DNA of 64,000 nt from Hamadaea sp. (GCF_013362815.1 NZ_JABFVK010000018.1:57951-121950), one strand, 5' to 3'. Positions 44,601-54,247 are shown, counted from the stretch's first letter. Translations and numbers: made by a program. Notes: generated from the letters alone by a model not told the origin.

Positions 44601-45949
44601 TGCGGGCCGATCATCGCCAGGTACTCCGGGCCGGTCAGCACCGCGCGAGCGACCTCGGTGACATCCGCGATGGTGACGGCTTCGATCCGGCGCAGCAGAT
44701 CGTCCACATCGAGCAGATCGCCGTAGAGCAGCTCGCCCTTGGCCAGCCGGGTCATCCGCGACCCGGTGTCTTCCAGGCCCAGCACGAGAGCGCCCTTGAG
44801 CATCCCCTGCCCCCGGCGTAGCTCCTCCTCCGAGATCGGCTCGGCCGCGGCTCGGGCCAGCTGATCGCGGACGATCTCGAGCACCTCGTCGACCTTGCCC
44901 GGCGCGCATCCGGCGTACACCCCGAAGGTGCCGGTCTCGGCGTACTGCGAGGTGTAGGAGTAGACCGAATAGGCCAGCCCGCGCTTCTCCCGGATCTCCT
45001 GGAACAGCCGGCTCGACATGCCACCGCCGAGCACGTTGTTCAGTACGCCGACCGCGAAGCGCCGCTCGTCACGCCGTCCGATCGCCGGCCCGCCCAGCAC
45101 CAAGTGCGCCTGTTCGGTGTCCTTGCGGCGGGTGACCGACTTCGGTTCGGCGTACGAGATGGGCGTCTGCATGGAACGCGGCCCGACGGGCGACGCGGAG
45201 CCGGTGTCCAGCGGTGTTCCCGCCAGCGCGGCGACCACCTGGTCCACGACCTGGTCGTGATCGAGACGACCCGCCGCCGCGATCACCATGACCGGAGCGG
45301 AGTACCGCGCGCGGTAGAACTCGTGAATGCCGTCGCGGGTCATCGGCGTGATGGAGTCGACGGTGCCCGAGATGAGCTTGGCCAGCGGATGATCGCCGTA
45401 GACGAGCTCGGCGTGCAGGTCGTGAACCTCGTCCGAGGGCTCGTCCTCGCTCATCGCGATCTCTTCGAGGATGACCCCGCGCTCGGTCTCCACGTCGGGA
45501 TCGGCGAGCACCGAACTGGCGACGGCATCGCACATGACGTCGATGGCCAGCGGCAGGTCGGCGTCGAGCACCCGCGCGTAGTAGCAGGTGTATTCCTTCG
45601 TGGTGAAGGCGTTGGTCTCCCCGCCGACCGCCTCGATCGCGGCCGAGATGTCCAACGCGGTACGCCGGGCCGTGCCCTTGAAGAGCAGGTGCTCGAGGAA
45701 GTGCGAGGCGCCGCCTTCGCCCTCCAGCTCGTCGCGCGAACCGACGTTGACCCAGATCCCGAAGGACACGCTGCGCATGGCAGGCACGTCCTCGGTCAGG
45801 ATGCGAAGCCCGCTCGGAAGCACTGTCCTACGGACCGTGCCGTCCAGAAAAGCGCTGGACGGCACGGTTACCTGTTGCTGCTTGTGGCGCCTAGGCGCCG
45901 TGCCGTCCAGAAAAGCGCTGGACGGCACGGTCATGTTCGGCTGATTCAC
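44597..45949 (-). CDS. M16 family zinc peptidase (PepR-like)
   Basis: A 450-aa member of the insulinase/processing-peptidase family. The inverted zinc motif HxxEH is H83-FL-E86-H87, with the distal glutamate in RGVILEEI. The C-terminal half holds the second, inactive M16 domain with FLEGD-like segments replaced by EISEEELRRGQGMLKGALVLG. The usual core starts at VLPSGLRILTE (about residue 43). Before it the frame holds a duplicated TVPSSAFLDGT, encoded by two hairpin repeats. The start is uncertain (GTG 45949, ATG 45934 or further down). It lies 9 bp after pnp, as usual in the lineage. Confidence 0.9.
   Translation of the reverse strand: MNQPNMTVPSSAFLDGTAPRRHKQQQVTVPSSAFLDGTVRRTVLPSGLRILTEDVPAMRSVSFGIWVNVGSRDELEGEGGASHFLEHLLFKGTARRTALDISAAIEAVGGETNAFTTKEYTCYYARVLDADLPLAIDVMCDAVASSVLADPDVETERGVILEEIAMSEDEPSDEVHDLHAELVYGDHPLAKLISGTVDSITPMTRDGIHEFYRARYSAPVMVIAAAGRLDHDQVVDQVVAALAGTPLDTGSASPVGPRSMQTPISYAEPKSVTRRKDTEQAHLVLGGPAIGRRDERRFAVGVLNNVLGGGMSSRLFQEIREKRGLAYSVYSYTSQYAETGTFGVYAGCAPGKVDEVLEIVRDQLARAAAEPISEEELRRGQGMLKGALVLGLEDTGSRMTRLAKGELLYGDLLDVDDLLRRIEAVTIADVTEVARAVLTGPEYLAMIGPH
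45834..45931. repeat. Duplicated hairpin repeat at the start of the M16 gene
   Basis: Copy 1 (45898-45930) and copy 2 (45834-45868) are near-identical hairpins. Each has an arm (A)CCGTGCCGTCCAG, a 7-base loop AAAAGCG, and the complementary arm CTGGACGGCACGG(T). They are 63 bp apart, exactly 21 codons, so the reading frame is kept and TVPSSAFLDGT is encoded twice. Between them lies another perfect palindrome, GGCGCCTAGGCGCC (45886-45899). Confidence 0.9.
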
Positions 45950-45958
45950 GGTCAGCGG

Positions 45959-48280
45959 TCAGTCGCGCCGCTGCTGCCGACGACGCTCACGGCCACCGTC
46001 GTCACCGTCACGACGCGGTCCGCGATCGCCACGGTCCCGGTCACGGGGGCCACGGTCCTCACGGTCCCGGCCGGCCGGACGCTCGGCCGGAGCCGGCTTC
46101 TCGACGCCTTCCGGGTAGACCTTGTCCAGGTAGATCTTGCCGCGGGAGTCGACCTCGGCGATCTCCACCTCGACCTTGTCCCCGACGTTGAGGAAGTCCT
46201 CGACCTTCTCGACCCGCTTGCCGTCGCCCACCTTGGAGATGTGCAGCAGACCGTCGCGGCCCGGGAGCAGCGAGATGAACGCGCCGAACGCGGCCGTCTT
46301 CACCACGGTGCCGAGGAACTTGTCGCCGACCTTCGGCAGCGTCGGGTTGGCGATCTGGTTGATCCGATCCACCGCCGCCTGCGCCGACGGTCCGTTGGTC
46401 GCGCCGACGTAGATCGTGCCGTCGTCCTCGATGGAGATCTCGGCGCCGGTCTCGTCCTGGATCGCGTTGATGGTCTGCCCCTTCGGGCCGATCACCATGC
46501 CGATCTTGTCGACGGGGATCTTCACCGAGGTCACCCGCGGGGCGTACTCGCTCATCTCGCCCGGCGACTCGATGGCCTCCTGCATGACGTCCAGGATCGT
46601 CTGCCGGGCGTCGTGGGCCTGACGCAGCGCGGCGGCGAGGACGTCCGACGGGATGCCGTCGAGCTTGGTGTCCAGCTGCAGCGCGGTGACGAAGTCCCGC
46701 GTACCGGCGACCTTGAAGTCCATGTCACCGAAGGCGTCCTCGGCTCCGAGGATGTCGGTCAGCGTGACGTACTCCGTCTTGCCGTCGACCTCACCGGAGA
46801 TGAGGCCCATGGCGATGCCGGCCACCGGCGCCTTCAGCGGCACACCCGCGGTCAGCAGCGACATCGTGGAGGCGCAGACCGACCCCATCGAGGTCGAGCC
46901 GTTCGAGCCGAGCGCCTCGGACACCTGGCGGATCGCGTACGGGAACTCCTCACGCGACGGCAGGACCGGGATCAGCGCCCGCTCCGCCAGCGCGCCGTGG
47001 CCGATCTCGCGGCGCTTCGGGGCGCCGACGCGACCCGTCTCACCGGTCGAGTACGGCGGGAAGTTGTAGTTGTGCATGTAGCGCTTGGTCTTCTGCGGCG
47101 ACAGGGTGTCCAGCGCCTGCTCCATGCGCAGCATGTTCAGCGTGGTGACACCCAGGATCTGGGTCTCGCCCCGCTCGAACAGCGCCGAACCGTGCACTCG
47201 CGGGAGCACCTGGACCTCGGCGGTCAGCGGCCGGATGTCGGCCAGGCCGCGGCCGTCGATGCGGATCTTGTCGCGCAGGACGCGGCTGCGTACCTCGGAC
47301 TTGGTCACCGAGCGGAAGGCCGCGGAGACCTCCTTCTCGCGCCCCTCGAACTGCGGGGCGACCGCCGAGATCACCTTCTCCTTGACCAGGTCGAGAGCCT
47401 CTTCCCGGTCGGCCTTGCCGGCGATCTTGAGCGCCTCGGCGACCTCGGCCGCGCCGGCCGCCTTGACGGCCTCGTACACGTCGTCCTGGTAGTCCAGGAA
47501 GACCGGGAACTCGCTGACCGGCTTCGCGGCGACCTCGGCGAGGGCGTCCTGGGCCCGGCACAGCTCGCGGAGGACCGGCTTGGCGGCCTCCAGACCGGCG
47601 GCGACGATCTCCTCGGTCGGGGCCTTGGCCCCCGCGCCGACGAGCTTGACGGTGTTCTCGGTGGCCTCGGCCTCGACCATCATGATCGCGACGTCGTCAC
47701 CGACCACGCGACCGGCGACGACCATGTCGAAGACGGCCCGCTCGAGCTCCTCGTGGGTGGGGAAGGCCACCCACTGGCCGTCGATCAGGGCCACCCGGGT
47801 CGCCCCGATCGGGCCGGAGAACGGCAGGCCGGAAAGCTTGGTGGACATGCTCGCGGCGTTGATCGCGACCACGTCGTACGGGTGCGCCGGGTCGAGCGCG
47901 AGCACCGTCTCGACGACCTGGACCTCGTTGCGCAGGCCCTTGACGAACGACGGGCGCAGCGGCCGGTCGATCAGGCGGCAGGTCAGGATGGCGTCCTCGG
48001 TCGGGCGCCCCTCCCGGCGGAAGAACGAGCCGGGAATCCGGCCCGCCGAGTACATCCGCTCCTCGACGTCGACAGTGAGCGGGAAGAAGTCGAACTGGTC
48101 CTTCGGCGTCTTGCTCGCGGTGGTCGCGGAGAGGACCACGGTGTCGCCGAGCTGGGCGAGGACCGAACCGGCCGCCTGCCGGGCGAGCCGCCCGGTGGAG
48201 AAGGTGATCTCCCGCGTGCCGAACGCGCCGTTGTCGATCACGGCGGTGCTGTGCTGGGTGCCGAGAGTGGTCTCGGTCAT
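45959..48280 (-). CDS. pnp: Polyribonucleotide nucleotidyltransferase (PNPase)
   Basis: PNPase degrades RNA 3' to 5' by phosphorolysis, and in actinobacteria it also makes RNA tails. The 773-aa product has two RNase PH domains: [20 protein letters not shown] in the first, and [20 protein letters not shown] and [14 protein letters not shown] in the second. An intervening helical domain, a KH domain ([20 protein letters not shown]) and an S1 domain ([15 protein letters not shown]) are also present. The C terminus is an Arg/Asp/Gly-rich disordered tail ([17 protein letters not shown]), longer than in E. coli. AGGAG precedes the ATG. Its 245-bp leader follows rpsO and contains a hairpin. Confidence 0.97.
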   Translation of the reverse strand: MTETTLGTQHSTAVIDNGAFGTREITFSTGRLARQAAGSVLAQLGDTVVLSATTASKTPKDQFDFFPLTVDVEERMYSAGRIPGSFFRREGRPTEDAILTCRLIDRPLRPSFVKGLRNEVQVVETVLALDPAHPYDVVAINAASMSTKLSGLPFSGPIGATRVALIDGQWVAFPTHEELERAVFDMVVAGRVVGDDVAIMMVEAEATENTVKLVGAGAKAPTEEIVAAGLEAAKPVLRELCRAQDALAEVAAKPVSEFPVFLDYQDDVYEAVKAAGAAEVAEALKIAGKADREEALDLVKEKVISAVAPQFEGREKEVSAAFRSVTKSEVRSRVLRDKIRIDGRGLADIRPLTAEVQVLPRVHGSALFERGETQILGVTTLNMLRMEQALDTLSPQKTKRYMHNYNFPPYSTGETGRVGAPKRREIGHGALAERALIPVLPSREEFPYAIRQVSEALGSNGSTSMGSVCASTMSLLTAGVPLKAPVAGIAMGLISGEVDGKTEYVTLTDILGAEDAFGDMDFKVAGTRDFVTALQLDTKLDGIPSDVLAAALRQAHDARQTILDVMQEAIESPGEMSEYAPRVTSVKIPVDKIGMVIGPKGQTINAIQDETGAEISIEDDGTIYVGATNGPSAQAAVDRINQIANPTLPKVGDKFLGTVVKTAAFGAFISLLPGRDGLLHISKVGDGKRVEKVEDFLNVGDKVEVEIAEVDSRGKIYLDKVYPEGVEKPAPAERPAGRDREDRGPRDRDRGDRGPRRDGDDGGRERRRQQRRD

Positions 48281-48458
48281 GGATGAATACTCCTCTTCGG
48301 TCGTCTGGCGCGCGGCATGCGCTGGCGGCGGACGGCCGGTCTTCGATCGAAGCCCTCGGGCTCCGCTCCCGCGACGGCGGGGCGGCTCCGGGAGCCACTA
48401 CCGAGGACCGAGCGTCAACCTGTGGCCGCCGATCGCGCCTCGTCTTTCTTGCATTGTC

Positions 48459-48476
48459 AGCCCGGCTGACCGGGCT
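48459..48476 (-). terminator. Hairpin in the rpsO-pnp gap
   Basis: AGCCCGG (48459-48465) and CCGGGCT (48470-48476) form a 7-bp stem with a 4-base loop. It lies in the leader of pnp after the rpsO terminator. It could be a second terminator stem or a processing site in the pnp leader. Confidence 0.5.
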
Positions 48477-48487
48477 GTCTTGCCAAC

Positions 48488-48515
48488 AGGGGAGCGACCC
48501 GCAGGTCACTCCCCT
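48488..48515 (-). terminator. rpsO terminator hairpin
   Basis: AGGGGAGCGACC (48488-48499) pairs with GGTCACTCCCCT (48504-48515), with one mismatch or wobble and a 4-base loop. It begins 11 bp after the rpsO stop, reading on the minus strand. Confidence 0.7.
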
Positions 48516-48525
48516 GTTTGATGCG

Positions 48526-48795
48526 TCAGCGCCGGATGCCGAGGCGCTCGATGAGCGCGCGGTATCGGGCGATGTCCGTCTTCTGGAGGTACGCCAGCAG
48601 CCGCTTGCGGCGGCCGACCAGCAGCAGCAGCCCACGGCGGCTGTGGTGGTCGTGCTTGTGCACCTTCAGGTGCTCGGTCAGGTCCTTGATCCGCTTGGTG
48701 AGCACGGCGACCTGGACCTCCGGCGAACCGGTGTCACCCTCGGTCGTCGCGTACTCCTGCATGATCTGAGTCTTGACTGCAGCGTCGAGCGCCAT
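48526..48795 (-). CDS. rpsO: 30S ribosomal protein S15
   Basis: S15 binds 16S rRNA early in assembly of the small-subunit platform. At 89 aa it is the usual length. Motifs: [36 protein letters not shown] and [10 protein letters not shown] are nearly canonical. It lies between ribF and pnp as in most actinobacteria and ends at a hairpin, so pnp probably receives partial read-through or uses its own promoter. Confidence 0.98.
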   Translation of the reverse strand: MALDAAVKTQIMQEYATTEGDTGSPEVQVAVLTKRIKDLTEHLKVHKHDHHSRRGLLLLVGRRKRLLAYLQKTDIARYRALIERLGIRR

Positions 48796-48920
48796 GTTCT
48801 CCCATTTCGCGTGTGAGCCGAAGGCTCATGGATACTCCGGGCTCCGCACCCACGGCGTCGGGCAGGCGTACGCGGAGCCTCGTCAAGGTTACCTTACGGA
48901 GTGGATCATGCGCTTTGGGC

Positions 48921-48976
48921 GCGATGATCACGCCAGCCAAGCGATGATCACGCCAGCCAAGCGATGATCACGCCAG
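48921..48976. repeat. 20-bp tandem triplication at the 3' end of ribF
   Basis: The unit GCGATGATCACGCCAGCCAA starts at 48921 and 48941, and the third copy at 48961 runs into ribF, diverging after 16 bases. The ribF stop codon (48968-48970) lies in the third copy, so the gene's last bases have been copied twice downstream. Confidence 0.9.
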
Positions 48977-49897
48977 GCCGAGGACGTCCCGGGTACGCGA
49001 GACGTCGTCGGTGATCGCCGCGACCAGCGCCTCCAGCGTGTCGAACTTCACCGTCGGCCGCAGATGCGCCATGAAGTCCAGCGCGACCCGCTCGCCGTAG
49101 AGGTCGCCGGAGAAGTCGAGGACGAACGCCTCGACCCGGCGCTCGGTGCCCGCGAAGGTCGGGTTCGTGCCGACCGAGACCGCTGCCGGGAGCTGCTTGC
49201 CGTTGCGGAGCAGCCAGCCTGCGTACACCCCGTCGGCCGGGATCGCGGCGTGTGGCCCGCACAGGAGATTGGCGGTCGGGAAGCCCAGCTGACGTCCGCG
49301 CTGGTCACCCCGGACCACGACGCCTTCCAGCCGGTGCGGGCGGCCGAGCGCGGCGGCGGCCGCGGCGACGTCTCCGGCGGCCACGCACGAACGGACGTAG
49401 GTCGAGGAGAACACGGTCGAGTCGTCGGCCAGCAACGGAGCGGCCGTCGCGGTGAAGCCGAACCGGCGGCCCAGGCGCTCCAGCAGCTCGGCGTCGCCGG
49501 CCGCCTTGTGCCCGAACCGGAAGTTCTCCCCCACCACGACCTCGGCCGCGTGCAGCTGCTCGACCAGCACGTCGTGCACGAACTCCTCGGCCGGCAGCTT
49601 CGAGAACTCGCGGGTGAACGGCTGCACGCAGAGCGCGTCGACGCCCAGCTCCTCGATCAGCTCGGCCTTGCGCTCCTGGGTGGTCAGCACCGCCGGGTGC
49701 GAACCCGGGCGCACGACCTCGGACGGATGCGGGTCGAAGGTCAGCACGACGCTCGCCTCACCCAGCTCCCGCGCGCGCTTCACCGCGTACCCGATGGTGG
49801 CCTGATGGCCTCGGTGCACGCCGTCGAACACGCCGATCGTGATGACCGAGCGCCCCCACCCTCGCGGCGCCTGCGCCGCGCCCCTCCACCGCTGCAT
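48968..49897 (-). CDS. ribF: Bifunctional riboflavin kinase / FAD synthetase
   Basis: RibF phosphorylates riboflavin to FMN and adenylates FMN to FAD. From ATG 49897 (MQRWRG) it has 309 aa. The N-terminal FAD synthetase domain has GVFDGVHRGH (22-31) and SSTYVRSCVAAGDV. The C-terminal kinase domain has RGRQLGFPTANL, DGVYAGWL and VSVGTNPTF. A GTG 24 bp upstream would overlap the start region of this gene with the end of the preceding one and is less likely. FAD supply is relevant to ThyX and other flavoenzymes here, but no direct link is implied. Confidence 0.95.
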   Translation of the reverse strand: MQRWRGAAQAPRGWGRSVITIGVFDGVHRGHQATIGYAVKRARELGEASVVLTFDPHPSEVVRPGSHPAVLTTQERKAELIEELGVDALCVQPFTREFSKLPAEEFVHDVLVEQLHAAEVVVGENFRFGHKAAGDAELLERLGRRFGFTATAAPLLADDSTVFSSTYVRSCVAAGDVAAAAAALGRPHRLEGVVVRGDQRGRQLGFPTANLLCGPHAAIPADGVYAGWLLRNGKQLPAAVSVGTNPTFAGTERRVEAFVLDFSGDLYGERVALDFMAHLRPTVKFDTLEALVAAITDDVSRTRDVLGLA

Positions 49898-49910
49898 AGG
49901 GCCAAAGCTA

Positions 49911-51677
49911 TCAACCTTCACAGTGGTGCCGGCACGTGATCAGGCGCGCTCCCCGCACGTCCTCCTGCAAGATCGCGAGGTGCCCGTCCGGCATCGACAC
50001 CGGCCAGGCGCGCAGGTCACCGCCGTCGTCGGAGATCTCGTTCCAAGCCCGAGTGGTACGCCGTGAGCAGCTGTCGTCCTCGCAGGTGACGCTGATCACC
50101 CGGGGCCGGGGTTCCCGCCCCATCCGCACGTGGAGCCCCGAAGGCGTCGGTGGGGTCTTCCCGGCCAGCACCGCGACCGGCCGCCCGTCCCGGTCGAAGC
50201 CGAGCCCGACGATCGTCAGGTCTTCCTCGCCGCCGAGCGTGCCGGCCTCGCCGTACTCCTGGGTATGCCGAGTGCAGTCCCGGTCGGCGCAGCGGACGAC
50301 TTCGAAGCCCCGCCCATCTTGATGGGCGTACGCGATCATCGGCGCGCCTTCGGGCCCGATCGCGACGGCCAGCGGGAAGTCCTGAGGCGGCTCGTAACTC
50401 ACCTCGGCCAGCTCGATCCGGTGCGACGACCGGCAGGTGCGGTCGGGGCAGATCCAGGCGACCAGCTTCGCCGTGCCCTCGACGGTCCCGAGCTCGATGA
50501 CCGGAGCGACGGCGAGGAGACCGCCCCCAGGCAGCGCGCGGGCGACCCAGTGATCCCAGAAGAAGCCGGGCCGCTCCAGCTCCGCCTTCCCCATTGTGCA
50601 GAGAGTGCCTTGGCACGTCGTCATTTCGACCGGCCCGTTCCCCGGGTACGCCAACGCGACGAGCGAGGTGCCGCCGTCGAACAGGGCCCGCTTCGTATCC
50701 CAGGCGATCGGGCTTTTCGACGCACCGACGCCGAGCCGGGGTTCCCCGTCTGTCGTGACGGCGTACTCGCCGAGGTGCTCAGTGGACTTCAGCGGGCCCG
50801 AGCTGCTCAGCACCGGTACGCCCATCGGGTTGACCAGGACGAGCCCGCCCGTCACGACGACGACCGCAGTCAGCCCACCGCACGCCGCCAGCCAGTGCCC
50901 CGGGCACGGAGCCGTCGCGCGGCTGAGCCCGCCGTCGAGGCCAAGCCGCCAGCGGGCCAGCAGCGCGCCCTGTACGCCGATCGCCCCGACGGTCAGGGCG
51001 GCCACGGCGAGCCGGCCGAGCGCGGCGGTGATCGGACCGGCGGTCACGTCGGGTAGCGAGCTGGACAGCCAGCCCGCCGGGACTCCGGCGACGACTACTC
51101 CGAGCATCACGAGGAAGACGCGCCAGCGGCGGCCTTCGGCGTACGCGACGCCCCGGCTGACCGACGCCCAGATCCCGAGCCCGTCGAGCGCCGCCACCGG
51201 CAGCGTTCCCACGAGCGAAGCGGCAGCGAAGACCGCGACGGCCACGACGACGAAGACCAGCGGACCGGCGAAGCTCCCCACGACTCCGGCGAGAAGCAGG
51301 CAGGCGGTCGCGCCGATCCCGCCGATCACCAGTACGCCGAGGAACGTCGGCAGCCGTCGCGCAGCCTGCCGCAAGGCCTCGAACGCGCTCGGCGGCTCCC
51401 CCGTCACCAGGCCCCGGAGGGCGATCATGACGGCGCTCACCGCCCACGCCCAGGCAACCAGCCAGACCAACCCCGCGAGGGCGTCCGGCCAGCCCGGCGT
51501 ACGCAGCGTCAGTCCATCCACGACAGCGGAGTTCCCGCCCGAACTCAGCACATCGAGCATCGACTGCACGAGCGTCGCGACGGCGACGACCGGCGCGACG
51601 ACGGCCACGAGCAGCCGCCAGTGCTGCAACGTGCCGTCCTCGGGCAGCCCGGCGGTGCCGACCGGAGTGTCCGTCAT
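49911..51677 (-). CDS. Unknown membrane protein with Cys-pair repeats
   Basis: A 588-aa protein I do not recognise. The first 300 residues hold about six membrane segments. The C-terminal 290 residues form an extracytoplasmic domain of repeated units, each with a closely spaced cysteine pair: TCQGTLC, ICPDRTC, RCADRDC, TCEDDSC and TCRHHC. The units have FDRDGRPVAVLAG- and IGPEGAPMIAYAH-like strands between them. The spacing of about 50-70 residues suggests beta-propeller blades each closed by a disulphide. The ribF start follows its stop by 13 bp. Sensing, binding or enzymatic roles are all open. Confidence 0.75.
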   Translation of the reverse strand: MTDTPVGTAGLPEDGTLQHWRLLVAVVAPVVAVATLVQSMLDVLSSGGNSAVVDGLTLRTPGWPDALAGLVWLVAWAWAVSAVMIALRGLVTGEPPSAFEALRQAARRLPTFLGVLVIGGIGATACLLLAGVVGSFAGPLVFVVVAVAVFAAASLVGTLPVAALDGLGIWASVSRGVAYAEGRRWRVFLVMLGVVVAGVPAGWLSSSLPDVTAGPITAALGRLAVAALTVGAIGVQGALLARWRLGLDGGLSRATAPCPGHWLAACGGLTAVVVVTGGLVLVNPMGVPVLSSSGPLKSTEHLGEYAVTTDGEPRLGVGASKSPIAWDTKRALFDGGTSLVALAYPGNGPVEMTTCQGTLCTMGKAELERPGFFWDHWVARALPGGGLLAVAPVIELGTVEGTAKLVAWICPDRTCRSSHRIELAEVSYEPPQDFPLAVAIGPEGAPMIAYAHQDGRGFEVVRCADRDCTRHTQEYGEAGTLGGEEDLTIVGLGFDRDGRPVAVLAGKTPPTPSGLHVRMGREPRPRVISVTCEDDSCSRRTTRAWNEISDDGGDLRAWPVSMPDGHLAILQEDVRGARLITCRHHCEG

Positions 51678-51752
51678 GTGCGGCAGCGTATGTCAGCTCC
51701 GCCAATCTCGCGGGACACCGCATGATCGTGTCCCGTCGTAGGCTGGCCGCCG

Positions 51753-52580
51753 ATGCCGTTCACGCCCAGTCACATCGCCGCCGTCCTGCCCTTCGTCCGC
51801 CGCCCGGTCACCGGATGGGCGTACGCGCCCGCAGCGCTCGCCATCGGTTCGATGATCCCCGATGTGCCGCTGTTCACCAGGCGCTGGCCGGCGTACGCGG
51901 AAACCCACTCGGTCAAGGGCATCCTCACCGTCGACGTCCTCGCCACTTGTGCGGTGGTCGCGCTTTACTACCTCGTGTTCCGGACGGCGTTGCTTCAACT
52001 GCTACCGCGCGCGGTCGGCGACCGCATCCGGCCCCCGACCCGGCTGCGTCAGCCCGCCCATCTGGTCTGGGTGCCCGTCGCGGCTGTCTTCGGGGCGGCG
52101 ACGCACGCCTTCTGGGACAGCTTCACGCACGCCCGCAGCGTGACGATCTGGGGATCCGCCCTCGGCACCCAGGTGCTGGGACTTCCGCTCTACAAACTTC
52201 TGCAGTACCTCTCGGGCTTGTTCGGCCTGATCGTCTTGGCCGCATGGGCGTTGTTCCGGCTACGACGGTTCACTCCGCAGCCGAGTCCGGGCCTGCGTCT
52301 CGGTTCGCGAACGCGGGTCACGGCGTTGGCGTTGCTAGTGGTAGCGACCGGCATCGGCGCGGTGTGGAGCGTGCTCACGACCCCGCATCCAGACGAACTC
52401 GCCTGGCATCTGCACTGGGCGGCGATCGGCGGCTGCAGCCTGGCCGCCCTGGCGACGACGGCCTACGCGGCGTTGTTCACAGTGGTTCAGGCGGCGGCGA
52501 GGACGATCTCCGGGCGCGCCTTGCCGCCCCGTTCCGAGACGACCGCGAGCGGCGTGCCGTCCGGGCCGAGCACGCCGTAA
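51753..52580 (+). CDS. DUF4184 membrane protein
   Basis: A 275-aa protein with five to six membrane segments. It has the DUF4184 N-terminal pattern MPFTPSHIAAVLPF, with His-7 and IGSMIPDVPLF, plus GAATHAFWDSFTH. Conserved His and Asp residues near membrane borders suggest a metal site. Function is unknown. TAGGCT (51739-51744) lies eight bases before the ATG, so the transcript is probably leaderless. The last 94 bp overlap the 3' end of truB on the opposite strand. Confidence 0.85.
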   Translation: MPFTPSHIAAVLPFVRRPVTGWAYAPAALAIGSMIPDVPLFTRRWPAYAETHSVKGILTVDVLATCAVVALYYLVFRTALLQLLPRAVGDRIRPPTRLRQPAHLVWVPVAAVFGAATHAFWDSFTHARSVTIWGSALGTQVLGLPLYKLLQYLSGLFGLIVLAAWALFRLRRFTPQPSPGLRLGSRTRVTALALLVVATGIGAVWSVLTTPHPDELAWHLHWAAIGGCSLAALATTAYAALFTVVQAAARTISGRALPPRSETTASGVPSGPSTP

Positions 52581-53389
52581 GAGCCGTCGAGGCCGATCGG
52601 CTCCAGCGGCCGGCCGTGCGACAGGACCTTCGCGGCGGCCTCGTCGACCTCACGGATCGGCATCGCCCGGCGCAAGGCCGCGGCCAGCGGCAACGTCACC
52701 GGATCGCCGCCGGCTTCCGCCAGGTCCGCGAGTTTTTCCAACGGGTACGCCTCATCGAGGGTGAATCCGCCCACCGCGGTCCGGCGGAGCGCCGTGAGAT
52801 GGCCGCCGACGCCCAATGCCACGCCGAGGTCCCGCGCGATGGCCCGGATGTACGTTCCGGCCGAGCAGGCGACCTCGACGTCGACGTCGACGAAGTCACC
52901 GTCGGTCCGCACGTCGAAGACGTCGATCCGCTCGATGGTCACCCTGCGGGCGGCCAACTCGGGCGCTTCGCCGTCCCGGACCATTTTGTACGCGCGTACG
53001 CCGTTGACTTTGATGGCGGAGACGGCGCTCGGCACCTGATCCACTTCTCCGGTCATCGTGGACAGCTGTGTGCGTACAAGTTGATCGGAAAGATGCGCGG
53101 CCGGGACCGAAGCGGTGACCTCGCCCTCCGCGTCGTCGGTGACCGTGGTCTGGCCGAGCCGGATGGTGGCGCGGTAGATCTTGCGCGTGCCCACCACGTA
53201 GGTGAGCAGGCGGGTGGCCTTGCCGACGCCGATCACCAGGACGCCCGTGGCCATGGGGTCGAGGGTGCCGCCGTGGCCGACCTTGCGCGTGCGCGCGATC
53301 CGCCGGCAGCGGGCGACGACGTCGTGCGAGGTCATCCCCGGCGCCTTGTCGACTACGATCAGCCCGTCGGTGACCTGGTGTTCCGCCAT
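52487..53389 (-). CDS. truB: tRNA pseudouridine-55 synthase
   Basis: TruB makes pseudouridine at position 55 in the T loop of almost all tRNAs. The 300-aa product has the catalytic Asp44 in GHGGTLDPMATG, then KIYRATIRLG, QVPSAVSAIKVNG and CSAGTYIRAIARDLG. The C-terminal region is of the actinobacterial type. It lies downstream of the M23 peptidase gene on the same strand. Its 3' end overlaps the DUF4184 gene by 94 bp on the opposite strand. Confidence 0.96.
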   Translation of the reverse strand: MAEHQVTDGLIVVDKAPGMTSHDVVARCRRIARTRKVGHGGTLDPMATGVLVIGVGKATRLLTYVVGTRKIYRATIRLGQTTVTDDAEGEVTASVPAAHLSDQLVRTQLSTMTGEVDQVPSAVSAIKVNGVRAYKMVRDGEAPELAARRVTIERIDVFDVRTDGDFVDVDVEVACSAGTYIRAIARDLGVALGVGGHLTALRRTAVGGFTLDEAYPLEKLADLAEAGGDPVTLPLAAALRRAMPIREVDEAAAKVLSHGRPLEPIGLDGSYGVLGPDGTPLAVVSERGGKARPEIVLAAA

Positions 53390-53405
53390 GCCGACAGGGT
53401 ACGGG

Positions 53406-54119
53406 CTAGGGATCGGTCAGCGGTTTGCTGGGGCAGCCGTGCTGCTTCTGCCAGGCCTGGATCGCTGCTACCGGCGATTGGTTGACACCCTTGCGCCAGG
53501 CGTCCAAATAGGACCACGGGAAGATCACGCCTCGGCGGACCCACCAGTCCCCCGTCTTCTTGCAGACGGGCGAGATGCCGAAATGCAGATGGCACGCGGT
53601 CGTGTCGCCGGTCTTGCCGACCTTGCCGATGTGCTGACCCGCCACCACCCGCGCGCCGGGCTTGATGGTCTTGTCGACCTCCGACAGGTGCGAGCCGTAG
53701 TAGCGCACGCCGTCGTCACCGAGCAGCGACCAGGACAACCCGCCGCGGGTCGCGCCCGAGTTGACCTCGGCGTCCCAGGTGTCCTCCAGGCTCACCTCGA
53801 GGATCACGCCGTCGATCGGAGCGACTACGCCACTGCCGCACTTGGCCATGATGTCGGTGGCCGGATAGTCGTGGTGGGTGTGGGCGTACGACGCCGTGCC
53901 CTGCACCGGGAACTTGTAGACCAGCGCTTTCGGCGTCTTCACCGCCGGACTGGGGCTCGCCGACGGGCTCGACTCGAGCTTCGCCTGCGCCCGGTCGTCC
54001 AGGAACGACGCCGGCGTGTTCTTCCCCGCCGCGCCGCCGCCGAGCAGCGCGACCCCACCGATCAGGCCCAGCCCGAGCACCACCGCCACGATCGCCAGGA
54101 TCAGGGGAATCCGCCGCAC
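53406..54119 (-). CDS. M23 family metallopeptidase
   Basis: A 237-aa secreted or membrane-anchored protein with one N-terminal membrane segment (about 5-27), a Ser/Pro/Ala linker (48-62) and an M23 domain. Zinc ligands are visible: His83 and Asp89 in HHDYPATDI, and His177/His179 in CHLHFGI. M23 peptidases usually cut peptidoglycan cross-bridges. The conserved HxH and H...D suggest it is active. It lies 16 bp upstream of truB on the same strand, an unusual partner for a tRNA-modification gene. Confidence 0.87.
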   Translation of the reverse strand: MRRIPLILAIVAVVLGLGLIGGVALLGGGAAGKNTPASFLDDRAQAKLESSPSASPSPAVKTPKALVYKFPVQGTASYAHTHHDYPATDIMAKCGSGVVAPIDGVILEVSLEDTWDAEVNSGATRGGLSWSLLGDDGVRYYGSHLSEVDKTIKPGARVVAGQHIGKVGKTGDTTACHLHFGISPVCKKTGDWWVRRGVIFPWSYLDAWRKGVNQSPVAAIQAWQKQHGCPSKPLTDP

Positions 54120-54247
54120 CGCGCGAGTCTAGACCTTTCGCCCGTTCCCCGCAGATCACGCCCACCCTCCCCCTCCCCACCCCGTTGATCATGTCGCGCC
54201 CCCATGATCGTCTCGGATGCATCACCGACGCGACCCGCGCGGGCACG

